64,000 nucleotides of DNA from Promicromonospora sp. Populi (GTDB lineage: Bacteria; Actinomycetota; Actinomycetes; Actinomycetales; Cellulomonadaceae). Of the stretch, positions 52,473 through 62,277 are shown in pieces. The notes under the pieces are model-generated. The model was not told the origin of the DNA, made no database searches, and saw only the letters and a list, made by a program, of their open reading frames with translations. How positions within the stretch are numbered: position 1 is the stretch's first letter; every line of letters begins with the position of its first letter. Location: positions 1,860,001 to 1,924,000 of the forward strand of contig NZ_CP163528.1 of assembly GCF_041081105.1 (NCBI RefSeq). Reading direction: 5' to 3'. The position numbers were made by a program, and so were the translations under genes.

Positions 52473-53891
52473 GTGCCTACGCATGAAAATCCGGCCACGT
52501 TCGACATCGTCGTGCTCGGCGGGGGAAGCGGCGGTTACGCCACCGCGCTCCGGGCGGCACAGCTGAGCCTGAGCGTGGCCCTCGTGGAGAAGGACCGGCT
52601 CGGCGGCACCTGCCTGCACGTCGGCTGCGTGCCCACCAAGGCGCTGCTGCACGCCGCCGAGGTGGCCGACGCCGCCGCCCACGGCGCGCAGTTCGGCGTC
52701 CGCACCTCGCTGGACGGCATCGACATGCCGGGCGTGCTCGCCTACAAGGACTCGGTGGTCGCCGGCCTGTACAAGGGTCTGCAGGGCCTGATCGCCTCCC
52801 GGAAGATCACCGTCGTCGAGGGGCACGGCACGCTCGTCTCGCCCGGCGTCGTCGAGGTCACTGCCGCGGACGGCGCCAAGGCCGCCTACACCGGCACCCA
52901 CGTGGTGCTCGCCACCGGCTCGTACGCGCGGAGCCTGCCGGGCCTGGAGCTCGGCGGCCAGGTCATCACCTCCGACCAGGCGCTCACGCTGGAGACCGTG
53001 CCCAAGTCCGTGGTGGTGCTCGGCGGCGGCGTCATCGGCGTCGAGTTCGCCTCCGTCTGGAAGTCCTTCGGCGCCGACGTGCAGATCGTCGAGGCGCTGC
53101 CCCACCTCGTCCCGAACGAGGACGTCGCGCTCTCCAAGGCGCTGGAGCGCGCGTTCCGCAAGCGCGGTATCAAGTTCTCCCTGGGCGAGCGCTTCGCCCA
53201 GGTCAAGCAGACGGACGACGGCGTCCAGGTCGAGCTCGAGTCCGGCACCACGTTCGACGCCGAGCTGCTGCTCGTCGCCGTCGGACGCGGTCCGCGTACT
53301 GCCGACCTCGGCTTCGAGGCGGCCGGCGTCCGCACCGAGCGCGGGTTCGTCCTGACCGACGAGCAGCTGAGGACCGGCGTCGCGACCCCCGGTGGCGGAC
53401 AGGTCTGGGCCGTGGGCGACATCGTGCCCGGCCTCCAGCTGGCCCACCGCGGGTTCGCGCAGGGCATCTTCGTGGCCGAGCAGATCGCGGGCCTGGCGCC
53501 CGTCGTGATCGACGAGGCGACGATCCCGCGGGTCACCTACTGCGAGCCCGAGGTGGCGTCCGTGGGTGTCACCGAGGCGCGGGCAGCGGAGCTGTACGGC
53601 CCGGACCAGGTCGAGACCATCGAGTACAACCTCGCGGGCAACGGCAAGAGCAAGATCCTGGGTACCCAGGGCTTCGCGAAGCTGGTGCGCCGCAAGGACG
53701 GGCCCGTGGTCGGCATGCACTTGATCGGCTCGCGGGTGGGCGAGCTGATCGGTGAGGGGCAGCTCATCGTGGGCTGGGAGGCGTTCCCGGAGGACGTCGC
53801 CTCGCTCGTGCACGCACATCCCACCCAGAACGAGGCACTCGGAGAGGCACACATGGCGCTGGCCGGTAAGCCTCTGCACGCCCACAACTGA
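52473..53891 (+). CDS. lpdA: Dihydrolipoyl dehydrogenase (E3)
   Basis: 472-residue flavoprotein reoxidising dihydrolipoyl groups of 2-oxo acid dehydrogenase complexes. FAD fold [14 protein letters not shown], redox-active disulfide [16 protein letters not shown] fold [11 protein letters not shown] and the catalytic His of [13 protein letters not shown] is 7 nt before GTG 52473. 29 bp upstream of sucB, so co-transcribed with its E2 partner. The 260-bp upstream gap shows a possible -10 around tacacgat (52390 area) but nothing certain. Confidence 0.96.
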   Translation: MPTHENPATFDIVVLGGGSGGYATALRAAQLSLSVALVEKDRLGGTCLHVGCVPTKALLHAAEVADAAAHGAQFGVRTSLDGIDMPGVLAYKDSVVAGLYKGLQGLIASRKITVVEGHGTLVSPGVVEVTAADGAKAAYTGTHVVLATGSYARSLPGLELGGQVITSDQALTLETVPKSVVVLGGGVIGVEFASVWKSFGADVQIVEALPHLVPNEDVALSKALERAFRKRGIKFSLGERFAQVKQTDDGVQVELESGTTFDAELLLVAVGRGPRTADLGFEAAGVRTERGFVLTDEQLRTGVATPGGGQVWAVGDIVPGLQLAHRGFAQGIFVAEQIAGLAPVVIDEATIPRVTYCEPEVASVGVTEARAAELYGPDQVETIEYNLAGNGKSKILGTQGFAKLVRRKDGPVVGMHLIGSRVGELIGEGQLIVGWEAFPEDVASLVHAHPTQNEALGEAHMALAGKPLHAHN

Positions 53892-53920
53892 CCAGAACGA
53901 ATAAGGAGACCCCACAGGTC

Positions 53921-55762
53921 ATGTCTGAGAACGTGCAGCTGCCGGCCCTCGGCGAATCCGTTACCGAGGGCACTGTCACCCGCTGGCTCAAGGCTGTCGG
54001 CGACGAGGTCGCCGTCGACGAGCCGCTGCTCGAGGTGTCGACCGACAAGGTCGACACCGAGATCCCGTCGCCGATCGCCGGCGTCCTCGAGCAGATCCTC
54101 GTCCAGGAGGACGACACCGTGGAGGTCGGCGCCACCCTCGCCGTCATCGGCGACGGCTCCGGTTCGGGCGCCGCACCGGCCGCGCCTGAGGCCGAGCCGG
54201 CCGCTGAGCCTGCCGAGGCCAAGCCCGCCGCCGAGGCGGCCGAGGCCCCGGCTCCCGAGCCGACGCCGGAGGCGGCCGAGCCCGCTCCGGCCGAGGCACC
54301 CGCCGCTGAGGCCGAGGCACCTGCCGAGGCTCCCGCCGGTGGCGGTACCGAGGTCCCGCTGCCCGCCCTGGGCGAGTCGGTCACCGAGGGCACCGTGACG
54401 CGCTGGCTCAAGGCCGTCGGTGACGATGTCGCCGTAGACGAGCCGCTGCTCGAGGTATCGACCGACAAGGTCGACACCGAGATCCCGTCGCCCGTCGCCG
54501 GGACGCTCCAGCAGATCCTGGTCCAGGAGGACGAGACCGTCGAGGTCGGCGCGATCCTGGCGCTGGTCGGTTCGGGTGCTGCCGCTCCCGCCGCCCCGGC
54601 ACCTGAGACCCCGGCGCCCGCCGCACCCGCGTCCGAGGTTCCGGACCCGGCCGCGGACTCCGCGGAGCCCGCCGAGGCTGCTGCCCCGGCGCCTGAGGCC
54701 CCGGCTGCCCCGGCGCCTGCTCCCGCACCGGCCACCCCGGCTCCGGCTCCGGCTGCTCCCGCACCGGCTCCGGCCGCCCCGGCCCCCGCGCCCGCCGCCC
54801 CGACGTCGACCGGCCGCACCATCGGCTCCTACCTCACCCCGCTCGTGCGCAAGCTCGCCGCGGACAAGGGTGTGGACGTCGCCGAGGTGACCGGCACCGG
54901 CGTCGGCGGACGTATCCGCAAGGAGGACGTGCTCGCAGCCGCCGAGGCCAAGGCGGCCCCGGCTCCGGCAGCACCCGCCGCTGCCGCACCCGCGGCGGCC
55001 AAGGCGCCGTCGGCCCCGGCCAAGCTCGAGGTGTCGCCGCTGCGTGGCACCACCGAGAAGATGTCGCGCCTGCGCAAGATCGTCGCCGAGCGGATGCTCG
55101 AGGCGGTGCAGACGTCGGCCCAGCTGACCACGGTCATGGAGGTCGACGTCACGCGCGTCGCGCAGCTGCGGGCCAAGGCCAAGACGTCCTTCGCCGCGCG
55201 CGAGGGTGCCAAGCTGACGTTCCTGCCGTTCTTCACGCAGGCCGCCGTCGAGGCGCTCAAGGCGTACCCGAAGATCAACGCCACCATCGACACCGAGAAG
55301 GGCGAGATCACCTACCACGGCTCGGAGAACGTCGGTATCGCCGTCGACACCGAGCGTGGCCTCGTGGTCCCGGTCATCAAGAACGCCGGCGACCTGAACC
55401 TGGCGGGCATCGCGCGCCAGATCCAGGACCTGGGCGCCCGTACCCGGGCGAACAAGGTGACGCCGGACGAGCTGTCGGGCTCGACGTTCAACATCACGAA
55501 CACGGGCTCGGGCGGCTCGCTCATCGACACGCCGATCGTCCCGGTCGGCCACGCGGCCATCCTGGGCACCGGCACCATCACCAAGCGCCCGGTCGTCGTG
55601 ACGGACCCGGACGGCAACGAGAGCATCGCGGTGCGCTCGATGTCGTACATCTTCCTGTCCTACGACCACCGCCTGGTCGACGGCGCGGACGCCGCCCGCT
55701 TCCTCACCGCGATCAAGAACCGCATCGAGGACGGCGCGTTCGAGGCCGAGGTCGGCCTCTGA
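53921..55762 (+). CDS. sucB: 2-oxoglutarate/pyruvate dehydrogenase E2 (dihydrolipoamide acyltransferase)
   Basis: 613 residues: two nearly identical lipoyl domains with lipoylated Lys43 and Lys183 ([11 protein letters not shown] in each), long Ala/Pro/Glu linkers, a peripheral subunit-binding domain ([20 protein letters not shown]), and the catalytic domain ending [16 protein letters not shown] with the active-site His/Asp. In actinobacteria one E2 serves both PDH and OGDH. AAGGAG lies upstream. Needs LipB/LipA, encoded 5-7 kb downstream. Confidence 0.95.
   Translation: MSENVQLPALGESVTEGTVTRWLKAVGDEVAVDEPLLEVSTDKVDTEIPSPIAGVLEQILVQEDDTVEVGATLAVIGDGSGSGAAPAAPEAEPAAEPAEAKPAAEAAEAPAPEPTPEAAEPAPAEAPAAEAEAPAEAPAGGGTEVPLPALGESVTEGTVTRWLKAVGDDVAVDEPLLEVSTDKVDTEIPSPVAGTLQQILVQEDETVEVGAILALVGSGAAAPAAPAPETPAPAAPASEVPDPAADSAEPAEAAAPAPEAPAAPAPAPAPATPAPAPAAPAPAPAAPAPAPAAPTSTGRTIGSYLTPLVRKLAADKGVDVAEVTGTGVGGRIRKEDVLAAAEAKAAPAPAAPAAAAPAAAKAPSAPAKLEVSPLRGTTEKMSRLRKIVAERMLEAVQTSAQLTTVMEVDVTRVAQLRAKAKTSFAAREGAKLTFLPFFTQAAVEALKAYPKINATIDTEKGEITYHGSENVGIAVDTERGLVVPVIKNAGDLNLAGIARQIQDLGARTRANKVTPDELSGSTFNITNTGSGGSLIDTPIVPVGHAAILGTGTITKRPVVVTDPDGNESIAVRSMSYIFLSYDHRLVDGADAARFLTAIKNRIEDGAFEAEVGL
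53936..54570 (+). repeat. Internal duplication of the lipoyl-domain coding sequence
   Basis: About 210 bp at 53936-54150 and 54356-54570 encode lipoyl domains that are almost identical in protein and highly similar in DNA, 420 bp apart. A site where recombination could delete or add a domain. Confidence 0.85.
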
Positions 55763-55813
55763 CGTAGCACCTCGTTGATGCCGGCCCGCGCTGCGCGGTC
55801 GGCGGCGAGCATC

Positions 55814-55852
55814 GGCTGTGGCCGGTTCCGGGTTCCGGAACCGGCCACAGCC
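55814..55852 (+). terminator. Terminator after sucB
   Basis: Perfect 18-bp stem, arms 55814-55831 and 55835-55852, loop gtt, about 50 bp after the sucB stop and before the leaderless promoter of the next gene. Confidence 0.88.
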
Positions 55853-55905
55853 GTGTCCCCGGCGGTTCACCGCTGCCGTCCAGGTCGACACGCTAGATTC
55901 GCGGT

Positions 55906-56847
55906 ATGGACGTAGTGGTGGCCGGCTCGCACGGACTGATCGGTACCGCGCTCGTCGCGGACCTCCTGGCGCGCGGGGACAGCGTGCGGCGCCTGGTGCG
56001 GCGCGGCGCCAAGCCCTCGGCCGACGATGCGGGCGGCGCCGGGGGAGGCGTCCGGCAGGTGCCCTGGGACCCGCGGACCGGCGAGCTCGACCCGGCCGCG
56101 CTGGAGGGGGCCGACGCCGTCGTGAACCTCGCGGGCGCCGGGATCGGCGACCATCGGTGGACCCCGGCATACAAGCAGACGCTCCTCGGCTCGCGCACCA
56201 CCACCACGAGCCTGCTCGCCCGCACCATCGCCCGGCTCGACACCCCGCCCGTGCTGGTCAACGCCTCGGCGATCGGGGCATACGGGAACCGCGGGGACGA
56301 GGTCCTCACGGAGGCGTCGGAGCGCGGGGACGACTTCCTGGCGGGGCTGGTCAAGGCCTGGGAGGGCGCCACGGCGCCCGCCGCCGAGGCCGGGGCACGC
56401 GTCGTCTGGCTGCGCAACGGCCTGGTGCTCGCGCCGTCGGGCGGTGCGCTCGGCAAGCTGCTGCCGCTCATCCGCCTCGGCGTGGGCGGGCCGCTCGGCA
56501 ACGGCAACCAGTGGTGGAGCTGGATCTCGTTGCCCGACGAGGTGGCGGCGATCCGGCACGTCATCGGCGCGGACGTGCGCGGGCCGGTCAACTCCGTCGC
56601 CCCGGAACCCGCGACGAACCGAGCACTGACCCGCGCGCTCGCGCAGGCGCTGCACCGGCCCGCCGCGGTGTCAGTGCCCCGCTTCGCGCTCCAGATCGCC
56701 CTCGGGCAGTTCGCGGGCGATCTGGTCGCCTCCCAGCGGGTCGTGCCCGGTGTGCTCTCGCGGACCGGCTTCACCTGGACGCACGTCACACCTCAGGACG
56801 CGGCCCGCTGGGTCGTGGAGGCGGGCGGCGTCAGCGCACCTCGCTGA
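55906..56847 (+). CDS. TIGR01777-family NAD-dependent epimerase/SDR39U1-like protein
   Basis: 313 residues. N-terminal NAD(P) fold GSHGLIGTALVADLLARGD, then LAGAGIGDHRWTPAYK and ASAIGAYGNRGDE, markers of the extended SDR atypical family; DUF1731 C-terminal region (RALTRALAQALHRPAAVSVP). Substrate unknown; homologue of Rv2216, in the same order after sucB. ATG 55906 is 6 nt after TAGATT (55894-55899), leaderless. Its end overlaps the pseudokinase stop by 17 bp in convergent orientation. Confidence 0.9.
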   Translation: MDVVVAGSHGLIGTALVADLLARGDSVRRLVRRGAKPSADDAGGAGGGVRQVPWDPRTGELDPAALEGADAVVNLAGAGIGDHRWTPAYKQTLLGSRTTTTSLLARTIARLDTPPVLVNASAIGAYGNRGDEVLTEASERGDDFLAGLVKAWEGATAPAAEAGARVVWLRNGLVLAPSGGALGKLLPLIRLGVGGPLGNGNQWWSWISLPDEVAAIRHVIGADVRGPVNSVAPEPATNRALTRALAQALHRPAAVSVPRFALQIALGQFAGDLVASQRVVPGVLSRTGFTWTHVTPQDAARWVVEAGGVSAPR

Positions 56848-58288
56848 CGCGCCAGCCACGCGGTGTCCAGACCAGGGTCAGGTCCGCCGACTCCTGCGAC
56901 GCGGGGACGGCGGTCTCGCCGCTCTCGGACACCTGCATGTGCGCGGTGATCGTGTACTCGATCCGGACCACTGCCTCGATGGGCTGGTCCTCCTCGCCGA
57001 CCTGCTCGACGTCGACGTCGGTCGCCGTCCCACCGCTTGACGCCTCGGTCGCGTTATCCAGGTCCGACGCCGCGCCAGGGCCCAGCGTCACGACCTCGGT
57101 CGACTGCACATCCGCGGACGCGCCGACCACCTGTGCTCTGGTCGCCTTGAGCTCGTCCAGGATCCGCTGGTCGGCCAGGTAGGCCGGCGAGCCCTCCACG
57201 TTGACTGTGCTGATGTCGGACACGGCACCCGCCAGCAGCGCGAGCCGGCGCTCGGTGAGCTCCGCGGCGGCGCCCGCCGGGTCCTTGGCGTTGCTCACCG
57301 GGTTGATCCCGCCGAGCCGCTCGGCCGACGCCGTCGGCGAGGGCGCCGCGGCGGCCGGCTCGTCCCCGCCGAAGACCTGGGGCAGCGCCGAGACGCCGGC
57401 CGCGATCCCCGCGACGACACCCGCCGCGATCATGACGGTCGCGAACACGGAGACGGCGGTGGTCCGCACCGGAACCTTCACACCCTGCACCCCCGCGCCG
57501 GAGCGCCCGGAGAGCGGCATCGTCGCCCGCCGCCGCACGCTGGCCGCCCAGGCCTTGCCGTCGACGGCCGCGATGGAGCCGGTCAGGGTCTTGGCCGCCG
57601 AGCGCCACGACGACGGCGTGTGGGCGCCGAGCGGCACATGGCCCGCGATGGGCACCGGACCGCTGAGCGCTGCCGAGACCAGCGCCGAGCCCGCGGGGAG
57701 CCGGACCGGCTCGGGCTTGACCGCCTTCTCCGCGAGCGCCGCGAGCGTACCCGGCTCGGGCCGGTCGCGCGGGTCCTCGGCGCGGGCGCGGGCCAGCACG
57801 GCGCGCAGCGCCTCGTCGGCCTCGGAGTTCAGGCTCGGGCCGGGGAAGCCCAGCACCGACTCCACCAGCGTGGCCAGGGACGTGACGTCGACCGGGTCGT
57901 CGCTGTGGTCCGGGAGCGTCACGCGGGGGCGCAGCATTGCGCTCCCGTCGGTGCGCAGCAGCACGTCGGTGGGCCGGACGCCGCCGTGGACGAGACCCAC
58001 GCTGTGCAGGGCCGCGAGTGCCTGTGCGATCGCGACAGTGATCCCGGCGCCTTCCGCGGCGGTCAGGGGACCCCGCGATCCGACGGCGGTGGGCAGGTCG
58101 ACAGCCCCCGTCCGCGACAGCCGGACGTCCAGGTTGTCCGGGCCGTTCGGGGAGATGGCGATGAGCGGCACCAGATGGGGGTGGTCCAGTGTCGCGAGCG
58201 TGTCTAGACGGCGCACCAGGAGGGCGCGAGCTGCGGCCTCCGTGGGGACGGCCACGCGGACCAGTTCCGCTGATTCGATGTAGTGCAC
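56831..58288 (-). CDS. Membrane pseudokinase
   Basis: 485 residues: a kinase-like C-lobe at 1-190 with LAALHSVGLVHGGVRPTDVL at 91-110, where the catalytic HRD is HGG and the loop Lys is Arg; there is no DFG, and the N-lobe is short without a recognisable ATP-binding Lys. A single membrane helix (~276-302, VSVFATVMIAAGVVAGIAAG) leads to an external domain with a Ser/Ala/Pro linker. Probably a scaffold or signal sensor rather than a kinase. GTG 58288 is the start used. Convergent with the epimerase gene, overlapping by 17 bp. Confidence 0.82.
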   Translation of the reverse strand: MHYIESAELVRVAVPTEAAARALLVRRLDTLATLDHPHLVPLIAISPNGPDNLDVRLSRTGAVDLPTAVGSRGPLTAAEGAGITVAIAQALAALHSVGLVHGGVRPTDVLLRTDGSAMLRPRVTLPDHSDDPVDVTSLATLVESVLGFPGPSLNSEADEALRAVLARARAEDPRDRPEPGTLAALAEKAVKPEPVRLPAGSALVSAALSGPVPIAGHVPLGAHTPSSWRSAAKTLTGSIAAVDGKAWAASVRRRATMPLSGRSGAGVQGVKVPVRTTAVSVFATVMIAAGVVAGIAAGVSALPQVFGGDEPAAAAPSPTASAERLGGINPVSNAKDPAGAAAELTERRLALLAGAVSDISTVNVEGSPAYLADQRILDELKATRAQVVGASADVQSTEVVTLGPGAASDLDNATEASSGGTATDVDVEQVGEEDQPIEAVVRIEYTITAHMQVSESGETAVPASQESADLTLVWTPRGWRVSEVR

Positions 58289-58324
58289 ACGTTCATAAGA
58301 ACCCCGGCGTCCGATGCCCGCTCT

Positions 58325-58333
58325 TTATCCACA
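58325..58333 (+). promoter_or_regulatory. Isolated consensus DnaA box
   Basis: ttatccaca matches the DnaA consensus exactly; an opposite-facing near match (tgtgggtga) lies about 24 bp further, within an imperfect dyad ccacagg/cctgtgg. Located between the pseudokinase start and the Gfo/Idh stop. No cluster of boxes, so not an origin. Confidence 0.4.
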
Positions 58334-58411
58334 GGATTTGCCGAATCTCCTGCCCTGTGGGTGAGCAACGCGAGCGCTTGACCAGGGCTTTGGCCCCGTG
58401 CGGGGAGCAGC

Positions 58412-59512
58412 TCACACGTCGACGAGCCGCCCCTCCTGGGCGGAGCGCCGCGCGGCGTCCAGCACCTCCGCCGTGCGGACGGCGTCCGCCGGGTCGACGG
58501 GGACCTCGGCCTCGCCGGCGAGCCACTCCGCGACCGCGGGGTAGAAGTCGTCGTGTCCGCCGCGGGGCTGCGGCACCGCCGTGCGCTCCCGGCCGCGCAC
58601 GAGCCAGCCGAGGGTGCCCTCGGGCTGTTCGGCGTCGAGCACGTCGAAGGGCGAGGGGTCGCCCTCGAACGAGTTCACCAGGTACGCGCCGCCGTCACCG
58701 AGCACCCGCGTGCGCGGACCGGGCGCGCCGACCAGGGAGCCGGCCCACAGCCGGGAGACGACGCCTTTGGCGGGCGGTTCCGCCCCGAACAGGACGTCGG
58801 CGGCGGCCGCGCGGCCGGGCTTGCCGTCCTGCTGGCCGACCTGCTTGCCGTCCTGGGCGGCGTGGTGGAGCACCAGGAACACGTCGTCCTCGGTCGGGGT
58901 CGAGATCGCCCGCGTCTCGGCGTACACCGCGACGACGGGGCCGAACAGCTGGGTCGCCGAGTCCACGAGGTGCGGGCCGAGGTCGAGCAGGAGCCCGCCG
59001 CCCCTGACGTCGTTCTCCTTCCACCGCTGCTGCGGCTTGGGCCGCCAGCGCTCCCAGTGCCGCTCGAAGGTGTGCACCTGGCCGAGGTCGCCCCGCTCCA
59101 GCAGGGCCGCGAGGGTGAGCTGCTCAGGGTCCCAGCGCCGGTTCTGGAACACGGTGAACGGTGTGCCCGACGACGAGGCCGCGCTCACGACCCGTCGAGC
59201 CTCCGCCGCGGTGGTCCCGATCGGCTTGTCCAGCACGAAGGGCTTGCCCACCGCGGCCACGGCGGCGGCGTGCTCGGCGTGGAGGAAAGAGGGGCTGGCG
59301 ACGACCACGAGGTCGTAGAGACCGGACTCGTCAAGCATCGACGGCAGGTCGTTGAACAGCCGTGCGCCGGGCCAGTCGCCGGCGGCCTGCATGCGCCGTC
59401 CTGAGTCCCGGGCGACGACCGCCGTTACCGCCATTCCCGCTGCTCGCGCGAGGCGAGCGTGAATTTGCCGGCCCGCACCTCCGTACCCAACAATCCCGAT
59501 CCGTAGAGCCAT
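58412..59512 (-). CDS. Gfo/Idh/MocA-family oxidoreductase
   Basis: 366-residue NAD(P)-dependent sugar-type dehydrogenase. N-terminal GIVGYGGAGRQIHARLA dinucleotide fold, DLVVVASPSFLHAEHA, catalytic-site motif DKPIG (EKP-like) and GGGLLLDLGPHLVDSATQ. Substrate not predictable. Start ATG 59512 (MALRIGIV) by family alignment; no good Shine-Dalgarno or -10 box. Stand-alone gene. Confidence 0.9.
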   Translation of the reverse strand: MALRIGIVGYGGAGRQIHARLARAAGMAVTAVVARDSGRRMQAAGDWPGARLFNDLPSMLDESGLYDLVVVASPSFLHAEHAAAVAAVGKPFVLDKPIGTTAAEARRVVSAASSSGTPFTVFQNRRWDPEQLTLAALLERGDLGQVHTFERHWERWRPKPQQRWKENDVRGGGLLLDLGPHLVDSATQLFGPVVAVYAETRAISTPTEDDVFLVLHHAAQDGKQVGQQDGKPGRAAAADVLFGAEPPAKGVVSRLWAGSLVGAPGPRTRVLGDGGAYLVNSFEGDPSPFDVLDAEQPEGTLGWLVRGRERTAVPQPRGGHDDFYPAVAEWLAGEAEVPVDPADAVRTAEVLDAARRSAQEGRLVDV

Positions 59513-59673
59513 GGCCCCATGGTGCCCCGCGCGGCGCAGCAATGCGACATCACTGGTCAGCGGGTTAACTGCCGTAACACAACTCTGGCAGACTGGGGCA
59601 AGAGGTACGTTTCACACTTTCTTCGCGAGTCCGGCCACGTGTCCGGACCACACCGGCACAGAATGAGGGGCTC

Positions 59674-60387
59674 GTGTCCGCCACAGCCAAGAAGTCCAGC
59701 CAGACCCGCAAGACCCTGCAGCTTGTGCTCATCGCGGTGGCGGCACTCGTGCTCGCCGGCAACTTCATCATCAAGTCCCTGGGGGACGACGTCGCCCCCG
59801 CCGAGGGCGCTGAGGGCTCGGCCCTCGCCACGCTCGACACCCTCACCGTGCAGGACGCCGCCACCGAGGACGGCTACGACCGTGAGGCCGACTTCGGCAG
59901 CGCCTGGCAGGACGTCGACGACAACGGCTGCGACACCCGGAACGACATGCTGCAGCGCGACCTCGAGGACTTCGAGCTGACCGACGGCGACACGTGCGAG
60001 GTGGCGTCCGGCACGCTCGATGACCCGTACACGGGCGAGACCATCGCGTTCGAGCGCGGCGAGAACTCCGGGGACGTGCAGATCGACCACGTCGTGGCCC
60101 TGATGAACGCCTGGACCACCGGCGCAGCGGACTGGGACGAGGCCCAGCGCGTCCAGATCGCGAACGACCCGCTGAACCTCATCGCCTCCGACGGCCCCGC
60201 GAACATGGGCAAGGGCGCGCGGGACGCCGCGGAGTGGCTGCCCGAGAACCAGGCCTTCCGCTGCGAGTACATCGCCCGGCAGGTAGCGGTCAAGGCCAAG
60301 TACGAGCTGTGGGTCACGCCCGCCGAGCACGACGCCATGGAAGACGTCCTGACAAGCTGCCCCTCAGAACCTCTCCCCACCTCCTGA
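59674..60387 (+). CDS. Exported or membrane-anchored HNH-family nuclease (DUF1524-like)
   Basis: 237 residues. N-terminal hydrophobic helix ([19 protein letters not shown]) then an acidic stretch and a nuclease core: [12 protein letters not shown] with the catalytic His, [21 protein letters not shown] and [17 protein letters not shown]. This is the GmrSD C-terminal/DUF1524 HNH pattern found in secreted actinobacterial nucleases. Likely digests extracellular DNA or foreign DNA at the surface; no restriction partner is present. GTG 59674 has GAGGGG upstream. Confidence 0.88.
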   Translation: MSATAKKSSQTRKTLQLVLIAVAALVLAGNFIIKSLGDDVAPAEGAEGSALATLDTLTVQDAATEDGYDREADFGSAWQDVDDNGCDTRNDMLQRDLEDFELTDGDTCEVASGTLDDPYTGETIAFERGENSGDVQIDHVVALMNAWTTGAADWDEAQRVQIANDPLNLIASDGPANMGKGARDAAEWLPENQAFRCEYIARQVAVKAKYELWVTPAEHDAMEDVLTSCPSEPLPTS

Positions 60388-60455
60388 CGCCCCCGCCCGG
60401 CCCCCGCCACGACGGGCGTGGATGGGGGTGCCGGCGGGGACGTAGGGTGACGGGC

Positions 60456-61139
60456 ATGGACATCCGCCACCTCACCGGGCACGTCGAGTACCACGAGGGC
60501 TGGGACCTGCAGCGCAGCACGCACGAGGGGGTGCGTGCCGACGAGCTGGCCGACACGGTCTTCTTCCTCGAGCACCTGTCGGTCTACACGGCGGGTGCCC
60601 GCACCAACCGCGACGAGTACCCGACCGACGGCACCGAGGTCATCAAGGTCGACCGCGGCGGCAAGATCACGTGGCACGGGCCGGGCCAGATCGTGGCCTA
60701 CCCGATCGTCAAGCTCGCCAAGCCGTTCGACGTCGTCGAGTACGTGCGCACGCTGGAGCAGGCCGTGATGGACGTCTGCGCCGCGCTCGGGGTCACGACC
60801 CAGCGCGTGGAGGGCCGCTCGGGCGTCTGGGTCGCCGCCGACTCCCCCGACGTCGCGAACCCCCGGCTGGAGCGCAAGGTGTGCGCCATCGGCGCGCGCG
60901 TCGCCAAGGGCGTCACCATGCACGGCCTGGCCCTGAACTGCGACGCCGACCTGACCGCGTTCGACCACATCGTCCCCTGCGGCATCCCGGCCGAGGACGC
61001 CGACGTCACGTCCCTGACGGCGGAGCTCGGCCGGCAGGTCACCGTCGACGAGGTCCGGCCGCTCCTGGAGGCGGCGCTGATCGAGCGCCTCGCACCCCTC
61101 CTGGCACACGCGCCCCGACCCGTCGCAGCCACGGCGTGA
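60456..61139 (+). CDS. lipB: Octanoyl transferase (lipoate biosynthesis)
   Basis: 227-residue enzyme moving octanoate from ACP to lipoyl domains. [19 protein letters not shown] and the catalytic pair KVCAIGARV (Lys) and VPCGI (Cys) are present. ATG 60456 is 7 nt after TAGGGT (60443-60448), leaderless. 94 bp before lipA; the product serves sucB encoded upstream. Confidence 0.96.
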   Translation: MDIRHLTGHVEYHEGWDLQRSTHEGVRADELADTVFFLEHLSVYTAGARTNRDEYPTDGTEVIKVDRGGKITWHGPGQIVAYPIVKLAKPFDVVEYVRTLEQAVMDVCAALGVTTQRVEGRSGVWVAADSPDVANPRLERKVCAIGARVAKGVTMHGLALNCDADLTAFDHIVPCGIPAEDADVTSLTAELGRQVTVDEVRPLLEAALIERLAPLLAHAPRPVAATA

Positions 61140-61233
61140 CCAACACCACTGACCACCCACGGGACGACCGCGCACAGGCGGGCGCCCTCGGCATAGGCTC
61201 GGCACACCCCGCTGACCTGGGAGAGGAAACAGC

Positions 61234-62235
61234 GTGACCATCGCACCTGAAGGCCGACGCATGCTTCGCATCGAAGCGCGCAACTCGGCCACGCCCATCG
61301 AGAAGAAGCCCGACTGGATCAAGACCCGGGCGGTGATGGGTCCCGAGTACCGCGACATGAAATCGCTCGTCAAGGGCGAGGGCCTGCACACGGTGTGCGA
61401 GGAGGCCGGCTGTCCCAACATCTTCGAATGCTGGGAGGACCGCGAGGCCACGTTCCTCATCGGCGGTGACCAGTGCACGCGCCGCTGCGACTTCTGCCAG
61501 ATCGACACGGGCAAGCCCGCCGACTTCGACAAGGACGAGCCGCGCCGCGTCGCCGAGTCCGTGCGGACCATGGGCCTGAAGTACTCGACGGTCACGGGCG
61601 TCGCCCGTGACGACCTGGCCGACGGCGGCGCCTGGCTCTACGCGGAGACCGTCCGCCAGATCCACGCGCTGAACCCGGGCACCGGCGTCGAGCTGCTGAT
61701 TCCGGACTTCAACGCCATCCCCGAGCTGCTCGACATCGTCAACGAGTCGCGCCCCGAGGTGCTCGCGCACAACGTCGAGACCGTGCCGCGCATCTTCAAG
61801 CAGATCCGCCCGGCGTTCACCTACGAGCGGTCGCTCTCGGTGATCACCACGGCTCGCGACGCCGGCCTGGTCACCAAGTCGAACCTGATCCTCGGTATGG
61901 GCGAGACCGTCGACGAGGTCAAGCAGGCCCTGCAGGACCTGCGCGACGCCGGTTGCGACATCATCACGATCACGCAGTACCTGCGGCCCTCGCTGCGCCA
62001 CCACCCGGTGGACCGCTGGGTGCGGCCCGAGGAGTTCGTGGAGCTGTCCGAGACCGCCGAGCAGATCGGCTTCCTCGGCGTCATGGCGGGGCCGCTGGTG
62101 CGTTCCTCGTACCGCGCGGGACGGCTGTGGGGCCAGGCCATGACGAAGCACGGCCGCGCCATCCCCGAGGCGCTCGCGCACCTCGCACAGCCCACCACCT
62201 CCCGGCAGGAGGCGGCGAGCCTGCTGGCTCGCTGA
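61234..62235 (+). CDS. lipA: Lipoyl synthase
   Basis: 333-residue radical SAM enzyme inserting two sulfurs into octanoyl groups. Auxiliary cluster [12 protein letters not shown] and radical SAM cluster [11 protein letters not shown]; the C-terminal [10 protein letters not shown] is the expected Ser-containing motif. GTG 61234 has GGGAGAGGAAA upstream. Needs Fe-S supply, plausibly through ErpA. Followed by the DUF4191 gene as in M. tuberculosis Rv2218-Rv2219. Confidence 0.97.
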   Translation: MTIAPEGRRMLRIEARNSATPIEKKPDWIKTRAVMGPEYRDMKSLVKGEGLHTVCEEAGCPNIFECWEDREATFLIGGDQCTRRCDFCQIDTGKPADFDKDEPRRVAESVRTMGLKYSTVTGVARDDLADGGAWLYAETVRQIHALNPGTGVELLIPDFNAIPELLDIVNESRPEVLAHNVETVPRIFKQIRPAFTYERSLSVITTARDAGLVTKSNLILGMGETVDEVKQALQDLRDAGCDIITITQYLRPSLRHHPVDRWVRPEEFVELSETAEQIGFLGVMAGPLVRSSYRAGRLWGQAMTKHGRAIPEALAHLAQPTTSRQEAASLLAR

Positions 62236-62277
62236 TCCGGCAACCACACCGCTCGCGGCGCCGTAGAATTGACGACC

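Noticed and set aside
53537..56170. Very long minus-strand ORF opposite sucB
   Set aside because: Low-complexity Gly/Arg/Asp reading of GC-rich DNA, antisense to sucB and lpdA; a shadow.
58325..58361. Replication origin
   Set aside because: One exact and one weak DnaA box, no AT-rich region or dnaA/dnaN neighbours.
59674..60387. Restriction system or mobile element marked by the HNH gene
   Set aside because: No methylase, specificity subunit, integrase or repeat nearby; the protein has its own export signal.
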